Origin: Plenodomus lindquistii
Lineage: Eukaryota > Ascomycota > Dothideomycetes > Pleosporales > Leptosphaeriaceae
Direction: 5' to 3'
DNA length: 64,000 bases
Assembly: GCA_025504975.1 (NCBI GenBank)
Contig: JANUWI010000003.1
Location: 1,674,001 to 1,738,000 of the forward strand
Part shown: in pieces, positions 1 through 10,384 of the stretch
Layout: every line of letters starts with the position of its first letter
Numbering within the stretch: position 1 is the first letter of the stretch
Position numbers and translations under genes: made by a program
Notes under the pieces: model-generated
Told to the model about the DNA's origin: nothing
Databases searched by the model: none
Seen by the model: the letters and a program-made list of their open reading frames with translations, nothing else

Positions 1-1611
1 AATCTTGAGGGGGTTGAGGCGGCAAAAAATGTTGCGGCGCAAGACTTCTTGGACAGACGAGTGCCAGACAAAGTCGCCGTCGTGGTAGATAATGTCTTGG
101 TCCGAGGGTGAATTGCCGTCTGGTGTGACGATAAGGTCGCGCCAGCGAAAACAAAAGGTGTAAATGAGCGCCTGCGAAATGGCATAATATGTGCTGTAGC
201 GGCGGAGATTGGGGCCTTGACACGAGGGCTCGTGATTTATGCGCAGCGCTTCGAGGTGGTAGCAGAGCAGATCAAAGACGTCTCGTACTATTTCGCCCGA
301 GACGTGGGCGCCGCGCGCGATAAAGGACGCGAGATATGCGGCAGCACTTGCGCGCAAGAGTTGTGGACGACCTTGGTCAAAGGCGAGATGGGAACAGCAC
401 CCTGCAAAGCGGTTGATGAGGTCGGAAGAGGTTTGGGAAAAGTGAAAGAGGACGAATTGGGTGTGGCGGGAGCGGTAGGTGGGGAGAATGATGTTGGCAA
501 ATTGGGAGAGGAGCGACTCGAAGATTTGGTCAATGTCAAAGAGGTCGCCCTTTTCAAACACGGAGTCGTAATAGGCAAATTGCACGTCCATGATGTTGTC
601 GAGCTTGTGCATCAAGTCTTTGATTCCCTTGAGGCGTGCCTCTTCGGGATCAAGGCTCTCCTCGCTAGAGACGGAACCGTCGTCGCTTGCGTCGTCGTCG
701 TCGTCGTTGTTGTCGTCGTCTTGAGCGTCTTGAATGGCGTCGCCCACGAGGCGCTCATCAACATCGTCGTCTAGGTCCTCCAAGTCTACTTGTAACTGTA
801 CGTCAATCTTGACGAGCTTTTCAGTAACCAACGAGAGAATCTCGCCCTTGATTTCTGGTGCGTATTCGGTGACTTGGAGAATGTTGCGAATAAAGTCGAC
901 ATGTGTCTTGGCGTCGTCGTCGGAAAAGGGAAACGAGTGTGAAATGGTGGGAGCTAAAAAGGTGCTGGCCATGGGGCTGTGGCGGAGAATGGATTTGAGC
1001 GTCTCGTGCACTCGTGCTAAAAGGCGGACTCGCTGGACTGGAGGGTCGTCTTGGTGCCTGGCATTGGGGGATGGGGGGTTGAGAAACATGCCCACGAGCA
1101 TTTGAAGGACCGTCGACATGTAGCCAGTCTGCACCGAAAGCAGCGAGCGGAGAAAGTGGCGGTACGACTGTACAAAGCGCTCGTTGCGCGCAATCCAGCT
1201 GCAATCAATGACGGCATGTACCAGGCCCTTGCAACCGTGGTCGAGGAGGGGTGCGTGGTTGACGAGGGCCACGAGGTATTTTTGCAGCAGTCCACTAAGT
1301 GGCGCATCCTTTGACGTGGGCGCCTCTCTGAATAGGCCCTTGAGCCCATCATAGGCTGCCTTTTTGCCCTCGGCGTGCTTTTCAATGGCCCGGCGCACCT
1401 CTTCGCTCACCAGCTCCAGGCTCTTGTCATTTTCGTCGCTCAGTATCCGCACATTGACGTCGGGGTCAAAGGTTACGCGGCGGCGCTTGAGCTGGCTCGC
1501 ATTGTTGTTTTCGGCGTCGGACGAGTGGTCGGCATGTCTGCGCTTGAGGCTGCCACCAACTGCCGGGGCAGTGATGCCGAGCGCTCCCTCTGTCGAGGCA
1601 AGAGAGACCAT
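1..1611 (-). CDS. RRN3: RNA polymerase I initiation factor Rrn3 (C-terminus beyond window)
   Basis: Rrn3/TIF-IA bridges RNA polymerase I to promoter-bound core factor, so it controls rDNA transcription in the nucleolus. The frame is open without introns for 537 codons from the ATG at 1609-1611 down to base 1. The family is usually 600-650 residues, so roughly 100 residues lie outside the window. The N-terminus carries a basic stretch (SQLKRRRVTFDPDVNVRILS). HEAT-like helical segments follow. At about 280-310 sits an acidic, Asp/Ser-rich loop (QDDDNNDDDDDDASDDGS), the place where Rrn3 has its phospho-regulated acidic insert. Diagnostic conserved strings are RASAAAYLASFIARGAHVSG and YAISQALIYTFCFRWRDL. 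Its 5' end faces the 3' end of the cyclophilin gene 345 bp away. The identification rests on recalled family motifs. It is strong because several blocks match in the right order. Confidence 0.93.
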   Translation of the reverse strand, partial: MVSLASTEGALGITAPAVGGSLKRRHADHSSDAENNNASQLKRRRVTFDPDVNVRILSDENDKSLELVSEEVRRAIEKHAEGKKAAYDGLKGLFREAPTSKDAPLSGLLQKYLVALVNHAPLLDHGCKGLVHAVIDCSWIARNERFVQSYRHFLRSLLSVQTGYMSTVLQMLVGMFLNPPSPNARHQDDPPVQRVRLLARVHETLKSILRHSPMASTFLAPTISHSFPFSDDDAKTHVDFIRNILQVTEYAPEIKGEILSLVTEKLVKIDVQLQVDLEDLDDDVDERLVGDAIQDAQDDDNNDDDDDASDDGSVSSEESLDPEEARLKGIKDLMHKLDNIMDVQFAYYDSVFEKGDLFDIDQIFESLLSQFANIILPTYRSRHTQFVLFHFSQTSSDLINRFAGCCSHLAFDQGRPQLLRASAAAYLASFIARGAHVSGEIVRDVFDLLCYHLEALRINHEPSCQGPNLRRYSTYYAISQALIYTFCFRWRDLIVTPDGNSPSDQDIIYHDGDFVWHSSVQEVLRRNIFCRLNPLKI

Positions 1612-1956
1612 GTTGAGAGTGCAGGTGATTGGTGTTGTCGGTTACATTGGGGCAGGCGCGAGCGGGGCCAGAAAAGGTGCGGTGGGTCGTGTTTGTTGGC
1701 GGGTGAAGAGCAGTAAAGAGGGCGGGGATGGCCGCACGCGACTGTGCGCTTAGAGGTGAGACTTTTCAGCGGGTCGCCATTATGTCAGCACACATTTAAC
1801 GTGAACCATGGTTCGCAAATGACACATGTGCCTGGCCAAAACTATGAAATACTATTGAATCTTTGCCGCTTTGGCCTTTAATAGCCGTCTGCAGTCTGTT
1901 TGAGCCTTACATCTCAAAACTATCGCTCTTCTGTGTGAGTGATCATGTCGACATGC
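1612..1956. other. intergenic, RRN3 5' side / cyclophilin 3' side
   Basis: About 345 bp between the RRN3 start codon and the cyclophilin stop. It should hold the RRN3 promoter and 5' leader plus the cyclophilin 3' UTR. It is AT-richer than the flanking genes around 1800-1930. I see no ORF of note, repeat or RNA gene. Confidence 0.5.
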
Positions 1957-2768
1957 TCACATTTCACCACACTGCGAAATGGTAACATCTTGCGTCGGCT
2001 TGCCCTCTGGTTGCGCCAGCGTCCTCGTATTCTCAATTTTAGTCACCACATCCATGCCTTCAATGACATTACCAAACACTACATGCTTGCCGTTCAAATG
2101 GGGCGTGCCATTTTTTGCTGTAATAATGAAGAATTGGCATCCGTTGGTATTCTGTTTATGCATTAGCAACATGTCACTGCGAGTCGCATCAACTTACTGG
2201 TCCCGAGTTGGCCATGGAAAGTAGTCCAGGCTTGTCGTGGGAGAGATTAAAGTTTTCATCTGCAAACTTTTCCATGCCCCAAATTGTGCGTGAACCGGTG
2301 CCATTGTTATTTATAAAGTCACCGCCTTGAATCATGAAGCCTTTGATCTAAACATGTCAGTCGCCATGGTGGTATACGATTATTTGCAGTTATCCTCACC
2401 ACACGATGAAACTTGCTCCCCTTGTACCCCTGCGGCTGCCCTCTGCTATTCTTGGTCTCGCCCGTGCAAAACTGGCGAAAGTTTTCTGCCGTCTTGGGGA
2501 CTACATTCTTGAACAATTCAATCTTGATTCGCCCTAGCTTTTCGCCTAATCATCATTGTCAGCATTCAAACTTGATCGCCTGTATCGCAACATGGAATTA
2601 TCCGACCCCAGTCACAAGCCATCGGATAGGGTCTGTGCCGAAATGGGCAGGACAGACTGGGGCGGGGTAGCCATGTCCAAGACGAGCGGGGGTTAGCTCA
2701 AGTATACACACACCTCCCAAGGTGACATCGAAAAAGACTATGGGATTCTCCTCGGTAGCCTCTGCCAT
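1957..2768 (-). CDS. peptidyl-prolyl isomerase, CypH (USA-CYP) type
   Basis: Cyclophilin that isomerises X-Pro bonds. The CypH class belongs to the U4/U6.U5 tri-snRNP. Four exons: 2768-2714, 2545-2400, 2347-2198 and 2151-1957 (181 aa); all three introns have GT-AG borders. Visible are FFDVTLGG, KTAENFRQFCTGE, the catalytic FHRV followed by GFMIQGGDF, the pocket run FADENF, LLSMANSGPNTNGCQFFI, and the CypH-like end ISQCGEM. The short acidic N-terminus and the GQPQGYKGSKFHRV loop match CypH better than CypA. Odd point: the cyclosporin-contacting tryptophan (CypA W121) is His here (PHLNGKHVVFG), as in Cyp40. The start is the first ATG, immediately downstream of a (TGG)n tract in the leader. It could be annotated simply as cyclophilin; the family is certain, the CypH subclass likely. 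Confidence 0.92.
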
Positions 2769-4118
2769 GGTGGTGGTGGTGGTGGTGGCAGTGCGATACG
2801 GCGGATCGTGGAGCCGTTAGCTTGACTTGGCCGGTACGACTGCATGTTGTAAGCCAGGATTCATCAGGTCAAAGATCCAGCCAAGAGAAGAGGGGGATGA
2901 CGCACCTGATAACGCGCAGTACTGTATTGCTCAAGGTGTGGCTTGCAAATGTGGGTGATGGTGCAACCAGGATGCAGCGTACTGTGTAGATCTTGCTCTC
3001 TGTGAATGATTTGATGGGCGGGAAAAATGCGCACAAGTGATCGGTTGACTTGCTGCAGCGAATGCGCTAGCTCTGGGGTAAAGGCTCCACACTTGCAACG
3101 CGACAGGTGGCAGGGATCGCCAAAGTGTGGGTACAGTATACGCAATGCTAGGACATGTTGCAATGCCTTTATGATTCGAGTCAGATTGCAGACGTACACA
3201 TGGCAAGGATATGACTGAGTTTGATGACCACGCATGAATCAATCGTGCCCTTTGAGACAGTAATGGTGGACATGCGACGGCCCGCAGCGAGTCGCAACCT
3301 GAGATTCAAGGCTGAATGGGCCGTGACACGGAGATAAGACGAGTGCACACTACCATGGACAACACCACTTGGACTCGTCTGTCATATGGTCAAATACCGA
3401 TATTTCGCTCATGGTCAATGGCCTGCAGACGGCGAGGGTTCCGCTGGGACCAACACTGTGTAAGCGTGTGGTAAAGGCTGAGCCGGCGGTTCCATGTTGC
3501 AGGCTTGAGTCTTGACATGCAGCAGCCCACTTTTTAGCGAGGGCCGGCCCTGCCCTGTTCTTGCTCTTTTGCCCTTGAGTCGTGCCCTCCTTCAACTTGG
3601 TCGCTTCCCCATTCACCCTCGCTGCCACTACTCTACACCTACCACTCTTCCCCAGGACCGACTTTTGTGCCCACGTCCCCCATACCAATATTCGCACGCG
3701 CATGCCCGGCGAAAGCCAGTGTGTTTTTCGCCGCTAGAACGAGTCGCATCCTCGCCGTCGTCGGCAACGTTAAGGCGCGGCCTCTTGATAAGCCGAGACG
3801 TGCAATCGCTCGCCACGCCCGCAGTCGTGCCGTCACCATCCACGACGCCCGACCAACCGCGCAGCCTGTCCCTATACCCGCCACATTCACTTTGACTATA
3901 TCGCTCGACGTGTCGCACGCGGGCACATGTTGTCTCGCTCGTTCCTTGACACTTTTTGACTTGGTCTCCCCTCGCCTCGCAAACCGCGCTCCCTCTTCCG
4001 CATCCGGCTCGGAACATTTAACGACCGGCGCATTTGCTTTTTCAAGTGTCTAGTCTTGGGGCCCGTCAGACTTTAACTCTACCAGACACATGGATGCGTA
4101 ATTTTCAAGTCTCGCACC
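2769..4118. other. divergent promoter region, cyclophilin / RING gene
   Basis: About 1.35 kb between two divergently transcribed genes. A (TGG)7-like trinucleotide tract on the plus strand lies at 2768-2788, inside the cyclophilin leader. From about 3500 to 4110 the plus strand is strongly pyrimidine-rich (many CT/CCT runs), typical of a long fungal 5' leader for the RING gene. Short open frames here lack any family likeness and overlap on both strands. I consider them non-coding. Confidence 0.5.
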
Positions 4119-5499
4119 ATGTCTACTTCTGCGACCCCCAGCGCCACAGCCCTCCCGCCTCCTCAGGGCAACCAAAACACCAATTCCAACGGACCGACCA
4201 GCTCGCCGCTCCTCTTCTTCGTCGCCCTTGGTTTTGGTGTCGTCTTTACAAACTTGTGGTATGCTTTAGTCTACGTTTTAACAATCATCGCCTTGCTCAC
4301 ATTCTTCTAGGATCATTGTAGGTGTCAAGTATTGCTTTCGCTACAATCGCCGTCGCGCAGCTGCCGCGAATGGCGAACCCGATCCCATTGACCTCACCAA
4401 CATGCCTCGTCCGCACCGGAGGCGACGAGAGAAGAAGCTCATGACCATGGACGAAGTTAATGAGCGGTTCCCCCTGACCAAGTACAAAATGTGGAAGTCG
4501 AGTCGCGAGACCGAGGGGCTGCCGGCGAACGGGGGCATTGCAACAGCACCACAGAGCAGGGCAACAAGTGTCAAGGATGTCGAGGGTGTCTTGGCTGCCA
4601 AGGAGGAAGGATCCAGTCCACGACCCGATACTGCGCTGTCCATGGCTCGCGAAGATCATGCCGACAGCCCAACCCCTGCACCTGCACCTATGCCCGAGGT
4701 AACGTCGCCCAAGGCGACACCAAGGGCGAGCGTGGATATCAAGGAGATTTTCAACAAGGAGGTTGAAGAGACCAAGGATGAAAAGTCGCCCACCAAGACC
4801 CAAGTCGTCGAGACCACCACTGCCACACCCGAGACAAATGTTCGCGAGCGACAAGATGATTTCGACGACTCGGACGACGACGACCCAATTGCGACGGCCG
4901 CCGCCCCAGAAATGCTCGTCGAGCCTGGCGACACTTGCGCCATTTGCATCGACACGCTCGAAGATGACGACAATGTTCGTGGACTTTCATGCGGCCACGC
5001 CTTTCACGCCAGCTGTGTCGATCCTTGGCTCACTAGCCGACGAGCCTGCTGCCCGCTTTGCAAGGCCGACTACTACGTCCCCAAGCCCCGTCCAGAGGGC
5101 GAAGTCGACCCCGCCTCCAGTCGTCGCTCAGGTGCTGGCCTCGCTTCACCACAGGCCGTATGGACCAGCACACGAGGCAACCCCTTTTCACGGTCTCATG
5201 TCGTCATCACCACCAATAACCAGCGTGGTCAAACGGGCCAGCGTAGTGACCGTTTTGGACGGTTACGAGGGCCCAGTCGTCAGCCTCGTACGGATCAAAC
5301 GACGACTACGCAACAGACGGAGCAAGTTGGCGGTGCATCGTCATGGCGGCCACGATTCAACATGTCACGTCCGGCAAGAGGTCCAACATTTGCCAACTGG
5401 TTTGGCAGGAATAGGAATGCAAACACTGCGGCGGAGGAAAATGCACCACCGCCGCAAACCCAAGTCACGCCTGCTCAGCTCGAGGCTGGGACGAGGTAG
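4119..5499 (+). CDS. membrane-anchored RING-H2 finger protein (probable E3 ubiquitin ligase)
   Basis: Exons 4119-4258 and 4311-5499, 442 aa; the 52-nt GT-AG intron splits the Trp codon of TNLW. One transmembrane helix lies near residues 28-52 (LLFFVALGFGVVFTNLWIIV), followed by a positive cytosolic stop (KYCFRYNRRR) and the fungal-conserved block RRRREKKLMTMDEVNERFPL. An acidic Ser/Asp run precedes a RING-H2 at roughly 258-300: CAIC, then GLSCGHAFHASCVDPWL, then CCPLC, the C3H2C3 ligand pattern of E3 ligases. The remaining C-terminus is Gln/Thr/Arg-rich and disordered. The layout (short lumenal tail, one TM, distal RING) suggests ubiquitination at an endomembrane; which membrane and which substrates cannot be read here. 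Long pyrimidine-rich leader upstream; tail-to-tail with the MFS gene. Confidence 0.9.
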
Positions 5500-6133
5500 A
5501 TGATGTATGGACGACGTCCTTGGCTAGACCATGGACAGTCAAACCTATACATGTACGATGTTCACGCCACTCACGATACCGACTATCAAACCCCTCTTCT
5601 CCATCACACCCTTGCCGCACCTCCCAGCACTTTGCTCCATTTCACTGCATTGGGTTCGAGGATCGCGCCCCTACTCTTGGTCTTAATTGTATTGTATCGT
5701 ACTTTACTGGCATGCACCGGCGTGGGATAGCTTCATTATTACAGTGTCATCTCGCATCATACCCCTTGGGCAGTATTTTGGGACAACTAGGACGCATGTA
5801 TATGAAGAGTTGGAATAGTAACTGGACATTATTTACGGATATATACACACGTCATATCAGGCATGGTTTGATAATGACAGATACCTGGACGGCAAGCATA
5901 GTTGACGATTTTTTTTTGAGAGATACCAGTCACAATTACATTATTCTACTTTTTAACTCTTTTGGCAACATGTACATGTCGGACGTATACGTGCCTTGCA
6001 TGTTTTACCTCATCCCAACAACAATGCCCTTGATAGAACCCGTCACTAGTTCAAGGGTATGGTAATGGAATGGCTGGTAGCCATGTTTGTCCTTTTCAAG
6101 AATGCTCCAAGCTATTACGTTTCTCAGGTATAT
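5500..6133. other. convergent 3' region, RING gene / MFS transporter
   Basis: About 630 bp between two convergent stop codons. It becomes AT-rich with TATA-like and TTTTT runs (5800-6050), as expected for two opposing 3' UTRs and polyadenylation regions. I see no gene or repeat. Confidence 0.5.
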
Positions 6134-7701
6134 TTACAGATTGGCAGGAAACCTCTCCCGTAGCCTTTCACCAAACACGTAAAACAAAATCGGCGCAGGC
6201 GCCAATAGCAAACCGACAAACGCAAACACGCTGATCCCCCATCCATAACCCAATTGCTTGAATAAGGCTGGAGCAAAAATGGGAATCACACCGCCGACTA
6301 CACTCCTAAAAACTGTCCCCGCCGCGATTGCACTGGCCGCATACTTTTCAAAACTATCAATGAAATAATTTTGAGTAGTGTTGAGAATCATGACTTGTCC
6401 AATGCCGTAGAAAAAGGTCGAAGAAATGGTGGCGAACCAGTGGACGTGCTTTTCGACTGTCCATGCAAACCAAAATAGCGAGACGGGAATGAGTACGGAG
6501 CCAATATTTGCCAGGGGAAGACGAAATTCGGGCTTAGCATTGTCGTGGTTGCGCGCTGCGAGATACTTGTAGACGGTATCGATGCGTGGTACGAGGAACC
6601 AGACTGCGACGAGGAAGCCCAGGCCCGGTCCGAGGTACAGCAGTCCGACCTTTTCCGTGTCAAAGCCGTATTCGTCTTGGTAAATGGGCTGCATGTTGGT
6701 GTAGATGCTATATGTGGTTCCAAAAATGAGGGCCTGGTAAATCGCCATGACGGCAACAATGGGCTGCATGAAGATTTTGGGAGGGCGCTTCAACGCATCT
6801 ACAAGTTTCGTCTTGAGCGGTCTCGTATCCTCTCCTTCGTACGTGTAGTTTTTGCCATGCCATTCGTCGTCGGATCCTTGGGCTTCGTACTCTGCCTTTT
6901 TACAGCTCAGAATCAACGGCGCATACGTCTCGCGCAGGAAAAAGTATCCCGCGAGCGTATTAACGCTGCACACGATTGTCATGATCCAAAAGACCCATCG
7001 CCAACCTAATCGCTGGACAATGATGCCGCCGAATAGCGGACCCAGCGTAGGACCCAGCAACGGCCCGAGCAGATACCATCCAAAGACTCCAGCTCTTTCA
7101 CTAGGAATAAACATGTCGCTAATGGTGCCTCCTCCATTTGCAATCCCCACGCTGCCAAAGAATCCAGCAATGCTTCGGACCGTGATTAAAAAGGTTATAT
7201 TTGGTGCTAGTGCCGTGGGAACTTGTAGCAAGGCAAAGACGGAAAAGCAGACGAGGTAGAGGCGGCGTCTACCAAAGGTTTCGGACAGTGGGGCGAGGAT
7301 TAGAGGGCCGATGCCTAGCATTACGACGAAGCCGGTTGTTGTGCCAATGACTGCAGTCGTGGAACAGTGGAGGTCGGCGGCGATTTGGGCAATGCCTGGT
7401 GTGAACATTGATGACACCAAAGGGCTCAAAACTGCAATGTGTCAAAACTACCGTTCGTCTGAAAAATTATACACGAGATTTGTTAGGCATACTAGACATG
7501 AAGGCAATGACGGCCACATTGCCCATCTTTCTCCAACGCGCCCATTCGCGCGGATTCTCCTCATCTGGGAGATCTTGGATGCGTAGGTGCTATTACAAGT
7601 CAGCTTGTAATTCTTTTGCACCATACAATTCTTGCCGTTTGCTGGTCCTCGTCATCATTCCATCCCTGTTGCAACAGCGGTGCGCGCTCGCCGTGGGACA
7701 T
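6134..7701 (-). CDS. MFS transporter, DHA1 (drug:H+ antiporter-1) type
   Basis: Exons 7701-7627, 7589-7493 and 7431-6134 (489 aa), two GT-AG introns. The start ATG opens a hydrophilic tail (MSHGERAPLLQQGWNDDEDQ) that leads into NPREWARWRKMGNVAVIAF, the usual entry to helix 1 in fungal DHA1 carriers. Twelve hydrophobic segments can be traced. Motif A is LSETFGRRRLYL between helices 2 and 3. The antiporter motif C is GPLLGPTLGPLFGG in helix 5. Closest in style to polyamine/multidrug carriers such as the yeast Tpo and Flu1 groups; the substrate cannot be deduced. Not next to biosynthetic genes, so a cluster exporter role is unlikely. Confidence 0.9.
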
Positions 7702-8460
7702 GTCGCCTTGTCCTTGTACACGAAAGCTAGTGACTGCGACAGTGAATCAAGGTGCAGTGCAGGATGCACAAAGCTATTTGCGCAAAAACAATACCTGCAT
7801 CTCGCCCCAGTCAGTGAGCGTCATTGTAAATAGTAATCCCTGCACAGATATGCATTGGCGTCATCGATCTCGCGGCGGGAGATCGATCCGGCGTTGGCAA
7901 GGGTCTCGGCAAGCAACCAATCGGATTCATTCACGCCAATGATACGTACATGGTTAGCGTTGTGCTAGTTGCCTGCGAGAGAATTGATTGCCATGGAGAC
8001 TTGGCTTGAAACCGTGGTACTCGTAACGTGGTCGACTGCGAGCATTTTGCATGTTGTGAGTAGTGTGCAATTTTTCAATAGAGGCAAATGTAGCGTACCA
8101 TGGTTGAATATGAGATGCCATGTGATGGAAATATACTTGCACAAACGAGCCTGTGAGCTCAAAATCTCTCTCGTGATTGTAGCAACCTCTTTTCACAACC
8201 ATGGACAATGAGCCTCCGAATCGATTCGGCGAATATATCCAGTCAGTCGACACGGGATACATGTCGGAACCACGGTTCATTGGACCATCTACTCAAGCCT
8301 GTCAAAATCTGCTCCACGCCAGTTATGCACTTCAATACTCTCTAGGACTTTTCAATCAATTCTTTGGTCTTGCACTTGTCAGCCGACAAGTCGAGTAATT
8401 CTCTCTCGTCTGTAAACTACAAGATTGTTGATTAACCAGTAGACCTGAAACCACCAAAGC
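7702..8460. other. intergenic, MFS promoter side; possible lost 5' part of the next locus
   Basis: About 760 bp. It holds the MFS transporter's promoter. A 65-codon open frame at 8201-8398 (+) starts MDNEPPNRFGEYIQSV and lies just upstream of the LPxEIR pseudogene. It could be a remnant of that gene's first exon, but I cannot join it by a convincing intron, so I do not call it a gene. Confidence 0.35.
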
Positions 8461-9087
8461 CGGTCCCCTCTGCTACGCCTCCCTGCAGAAATTCGCAATT
8501 AAATCTACAAACACCATCTCGAAACTGCACGATGGACCATTCAAAGTGGCAAGACCAGCAAAGCAGGACCCTCGGCTACCCCACCAAGCATCCTCCTCGT
8601 ATCCCGACAAATCCGTTACGAAACCCACCGACTGTCCTTTTCCCACGCCGTCTTGGCATCCACCAACTCCATCCTCTTGCACAACTGGTCATGTACCCGC
8701 AAATGCCGCGAGATCCACGCCATGACGAGGATAGAACTCGGCTCGACTTTACTTACTACAGAATACCGCTCCTGGTGGATTCCAGTCAATATCGACGAGG
8801 AACTCGAGACGGTGCACCGCTTTCCCAACCTCAAATCTCTCCACCTCCACGTGCAAGTGTCTGGACCAGGGTGGGGACCTCGCAAGTCGGACGAGGCAGA
8901 TGCCATGGTGTGCATTGTCCAAAAGATGTTGGCGCTGCACAAAGAAGCGCCAGGAATTGTCTTCACAGCATCGTACAGTCTATTGTATGCGACTGGCTTT
9001 ATGTGTAAACGGAAACAAATCAACTACGACCCGAGAAGAGCTAGTGAGATGCATGTGCCCGAGCAAATCACGGTGCTTCGTGCTTGA
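8461..9087 (+). pseudogene. broken LPxEIR-type (F-box-like) fungal protein
   Basis: One frame from 8461 to the stop at 9085-9087 reads as the hallmark of a large fungal family: PLLRLPAEIRN, then IYKHHLE, then ILLVSRQIRYETHRLSF and later FPNLKSLHLHVQV. The frame is interrupted once: the codon after EIRN (8500-8502) is TAA, where relatives have a charged residue such as Lys or Arg before IY. No nearby GT/AG pair would remove it. Upstream in the same frame are further stops and no good ATG, so the 5' end is also missing or remodelled. Function in this family is unknown; some members resemble F-box or 2EXR proteins. Alternatives: a sequencing error at one base, or expression from an internal ATG (8653), which would lose the conserved motif. 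The family call is fair, and the inactive state is likely but not proven. Confidence 0.6.
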
Positions 9088-9197
9088 TGTCGAGATATGT
9101 GTCGGATAAACACTGCAGTGTCTTGTCTAGCGATCCATACACAAAATATACAAAAGCTATTGTTACGAATTGAATGGAAAGTATATGCTTGTTCCAT

Positions 9198-10076
9198 TCA
9201 CATGAGAAAGAGCCATTGTGCCGTCCTCATGACAGGGACCATGAATCTTTTGAGCAGTGTAGGTTTGGCAGGACCGTCAAGATACCACGCATACAGATTC
9301 AACCAGGCACTCTTCCCATTGTGTTCAATCACATCGCCGTGACAAACAATGATGCGGTCAAAATCCCACTCTGCGACCTTTTTGGCATCGCGACGCATCA
9401 AGGTATAGTCTACAGTGGCAATGTAGTAGTTGAGACTTTTTGCAAAGACTGATTGTGGATGGGCTCGTTTGGCGAATTCTCGAGAAAATGGTCCCATGGC
9501 CGCCGAGGACGGGCGATATTGCTAATGATTCTTAGCAGTTGGTTGCTAATAGGAAAAAAGACTTGTTACCTCTGTGCACGGCAAATTCATCAAGAGGTCA
9601 GATTGTATCAATGTCTTGGTCGGCTTGTGATACCAAGCGACACAGTACGTAATAAAGCCTTCGAAGAGTACTGTCTCAAAGTCGTGCGCAAAGTCGAATT
9701 CATCTTCGGGACTTGTCTTCCAGTCGCTATAAATATAGTCCCATGAAACGTCTTTTCTCTTCTTTGCTAGCCCAGGGACACCAATCGTCTTTGCACTTGG
9801 CCAAATCTTTATATAGTCGTGGACGTACATGTGGTGTCCCAGATCCGCAGCAATCAAATCGACTCCGCCCAGAGCCACCAACTTATTCTTGATCAGTGGC
9901 TCGATTTGAATGGGATTGAGCAACAAAATTCGCCCATCTCCGAGGCGTACGGCAGTCGCGCGATTGCCAACAGCAACAAACTGGCGATGACCAAATGGTG
10001 CAAATCGACAAAAGGGTGTTGAAAAGGTTGTAATTCCAGGTGTGACCTCTCGGATCTTCGTCTCCAAGACAGACAT
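9198..10076 (-). CDS. DUF4336 family protein (metallo-hydrolase-like fold)
   Basis: Exons 10076-9570 and 9521-9198, 276 aa, 48-nt GT-AG intron. The N-terminal block VTPGITTFSTPFCRFAPFGH, the strand ATAVRLGDGRILLLNPIQI and the partner DLIAADLGHHMYVHDYIKIW are typical of DUF4336. The middle part (QSDLLMNLPCTEQY, spanning the splice) is also conserved. A later segment, DFDRIIVCHGDVIEHNGKSA, resembles the last metal-ligand strand of metallo-beta-lactamase-fold proteins. The classical HxHxDH signature is absent, so catalysis is uncertain. No signal peptide or convincing TM segment; probably soluble. An in-frame ATG at 10112 would add 12 residues; I chose 10076 because relatives begin near this point. 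Confidence 0.82.
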
Positions 10077-10384
10077 TTGACGATATCGACTTGACGTTTT
10101 CAAAGAGGTCAAGAGGTTGCATAAGCCATGGATTCATTTTTAATTGATCCATTCTTTAAAGGGGGCGGTGGTAGCATGCACGTGCGATAGTTTTCAGCAC
10201 GCGTTTATGATGTCATGACGCATCGGCACAGAGCTCGCATACTCGTCAGGTAATCTCCCTTTTTGCTATATACACCTCTGGAAATGACAAAAACACACGT
10301 TACTTTAAGACGTGCGACTGAAAATCTTTACACTCGCTAAAAGATTAATAACTAAGACCATGTAGGCAACACCTACACAACCCA
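10077..10384. other. intergenic, DUF4336 promoter / VPS8 3' end
   Basis: About 308 bp between the DUF4336 start and the VPS8 stop. It contains the upstream region of the DUF4336 gene and the VPS8 3' UTR. No other feature seen. Confidence 0.45.

Noticed and set aside
217..774. Plus-strand frame with a long valine run
   Set aside because: It is the reverse of the Asp-rich loop of RRN3, which is on the minus strand and family-supported.
3512..4053. Plus-strand frames upstream of the RING gene
   Set aside because: They sit in a pyrimidine-rich leader and look like translation of CT-rich DNA; no domain.
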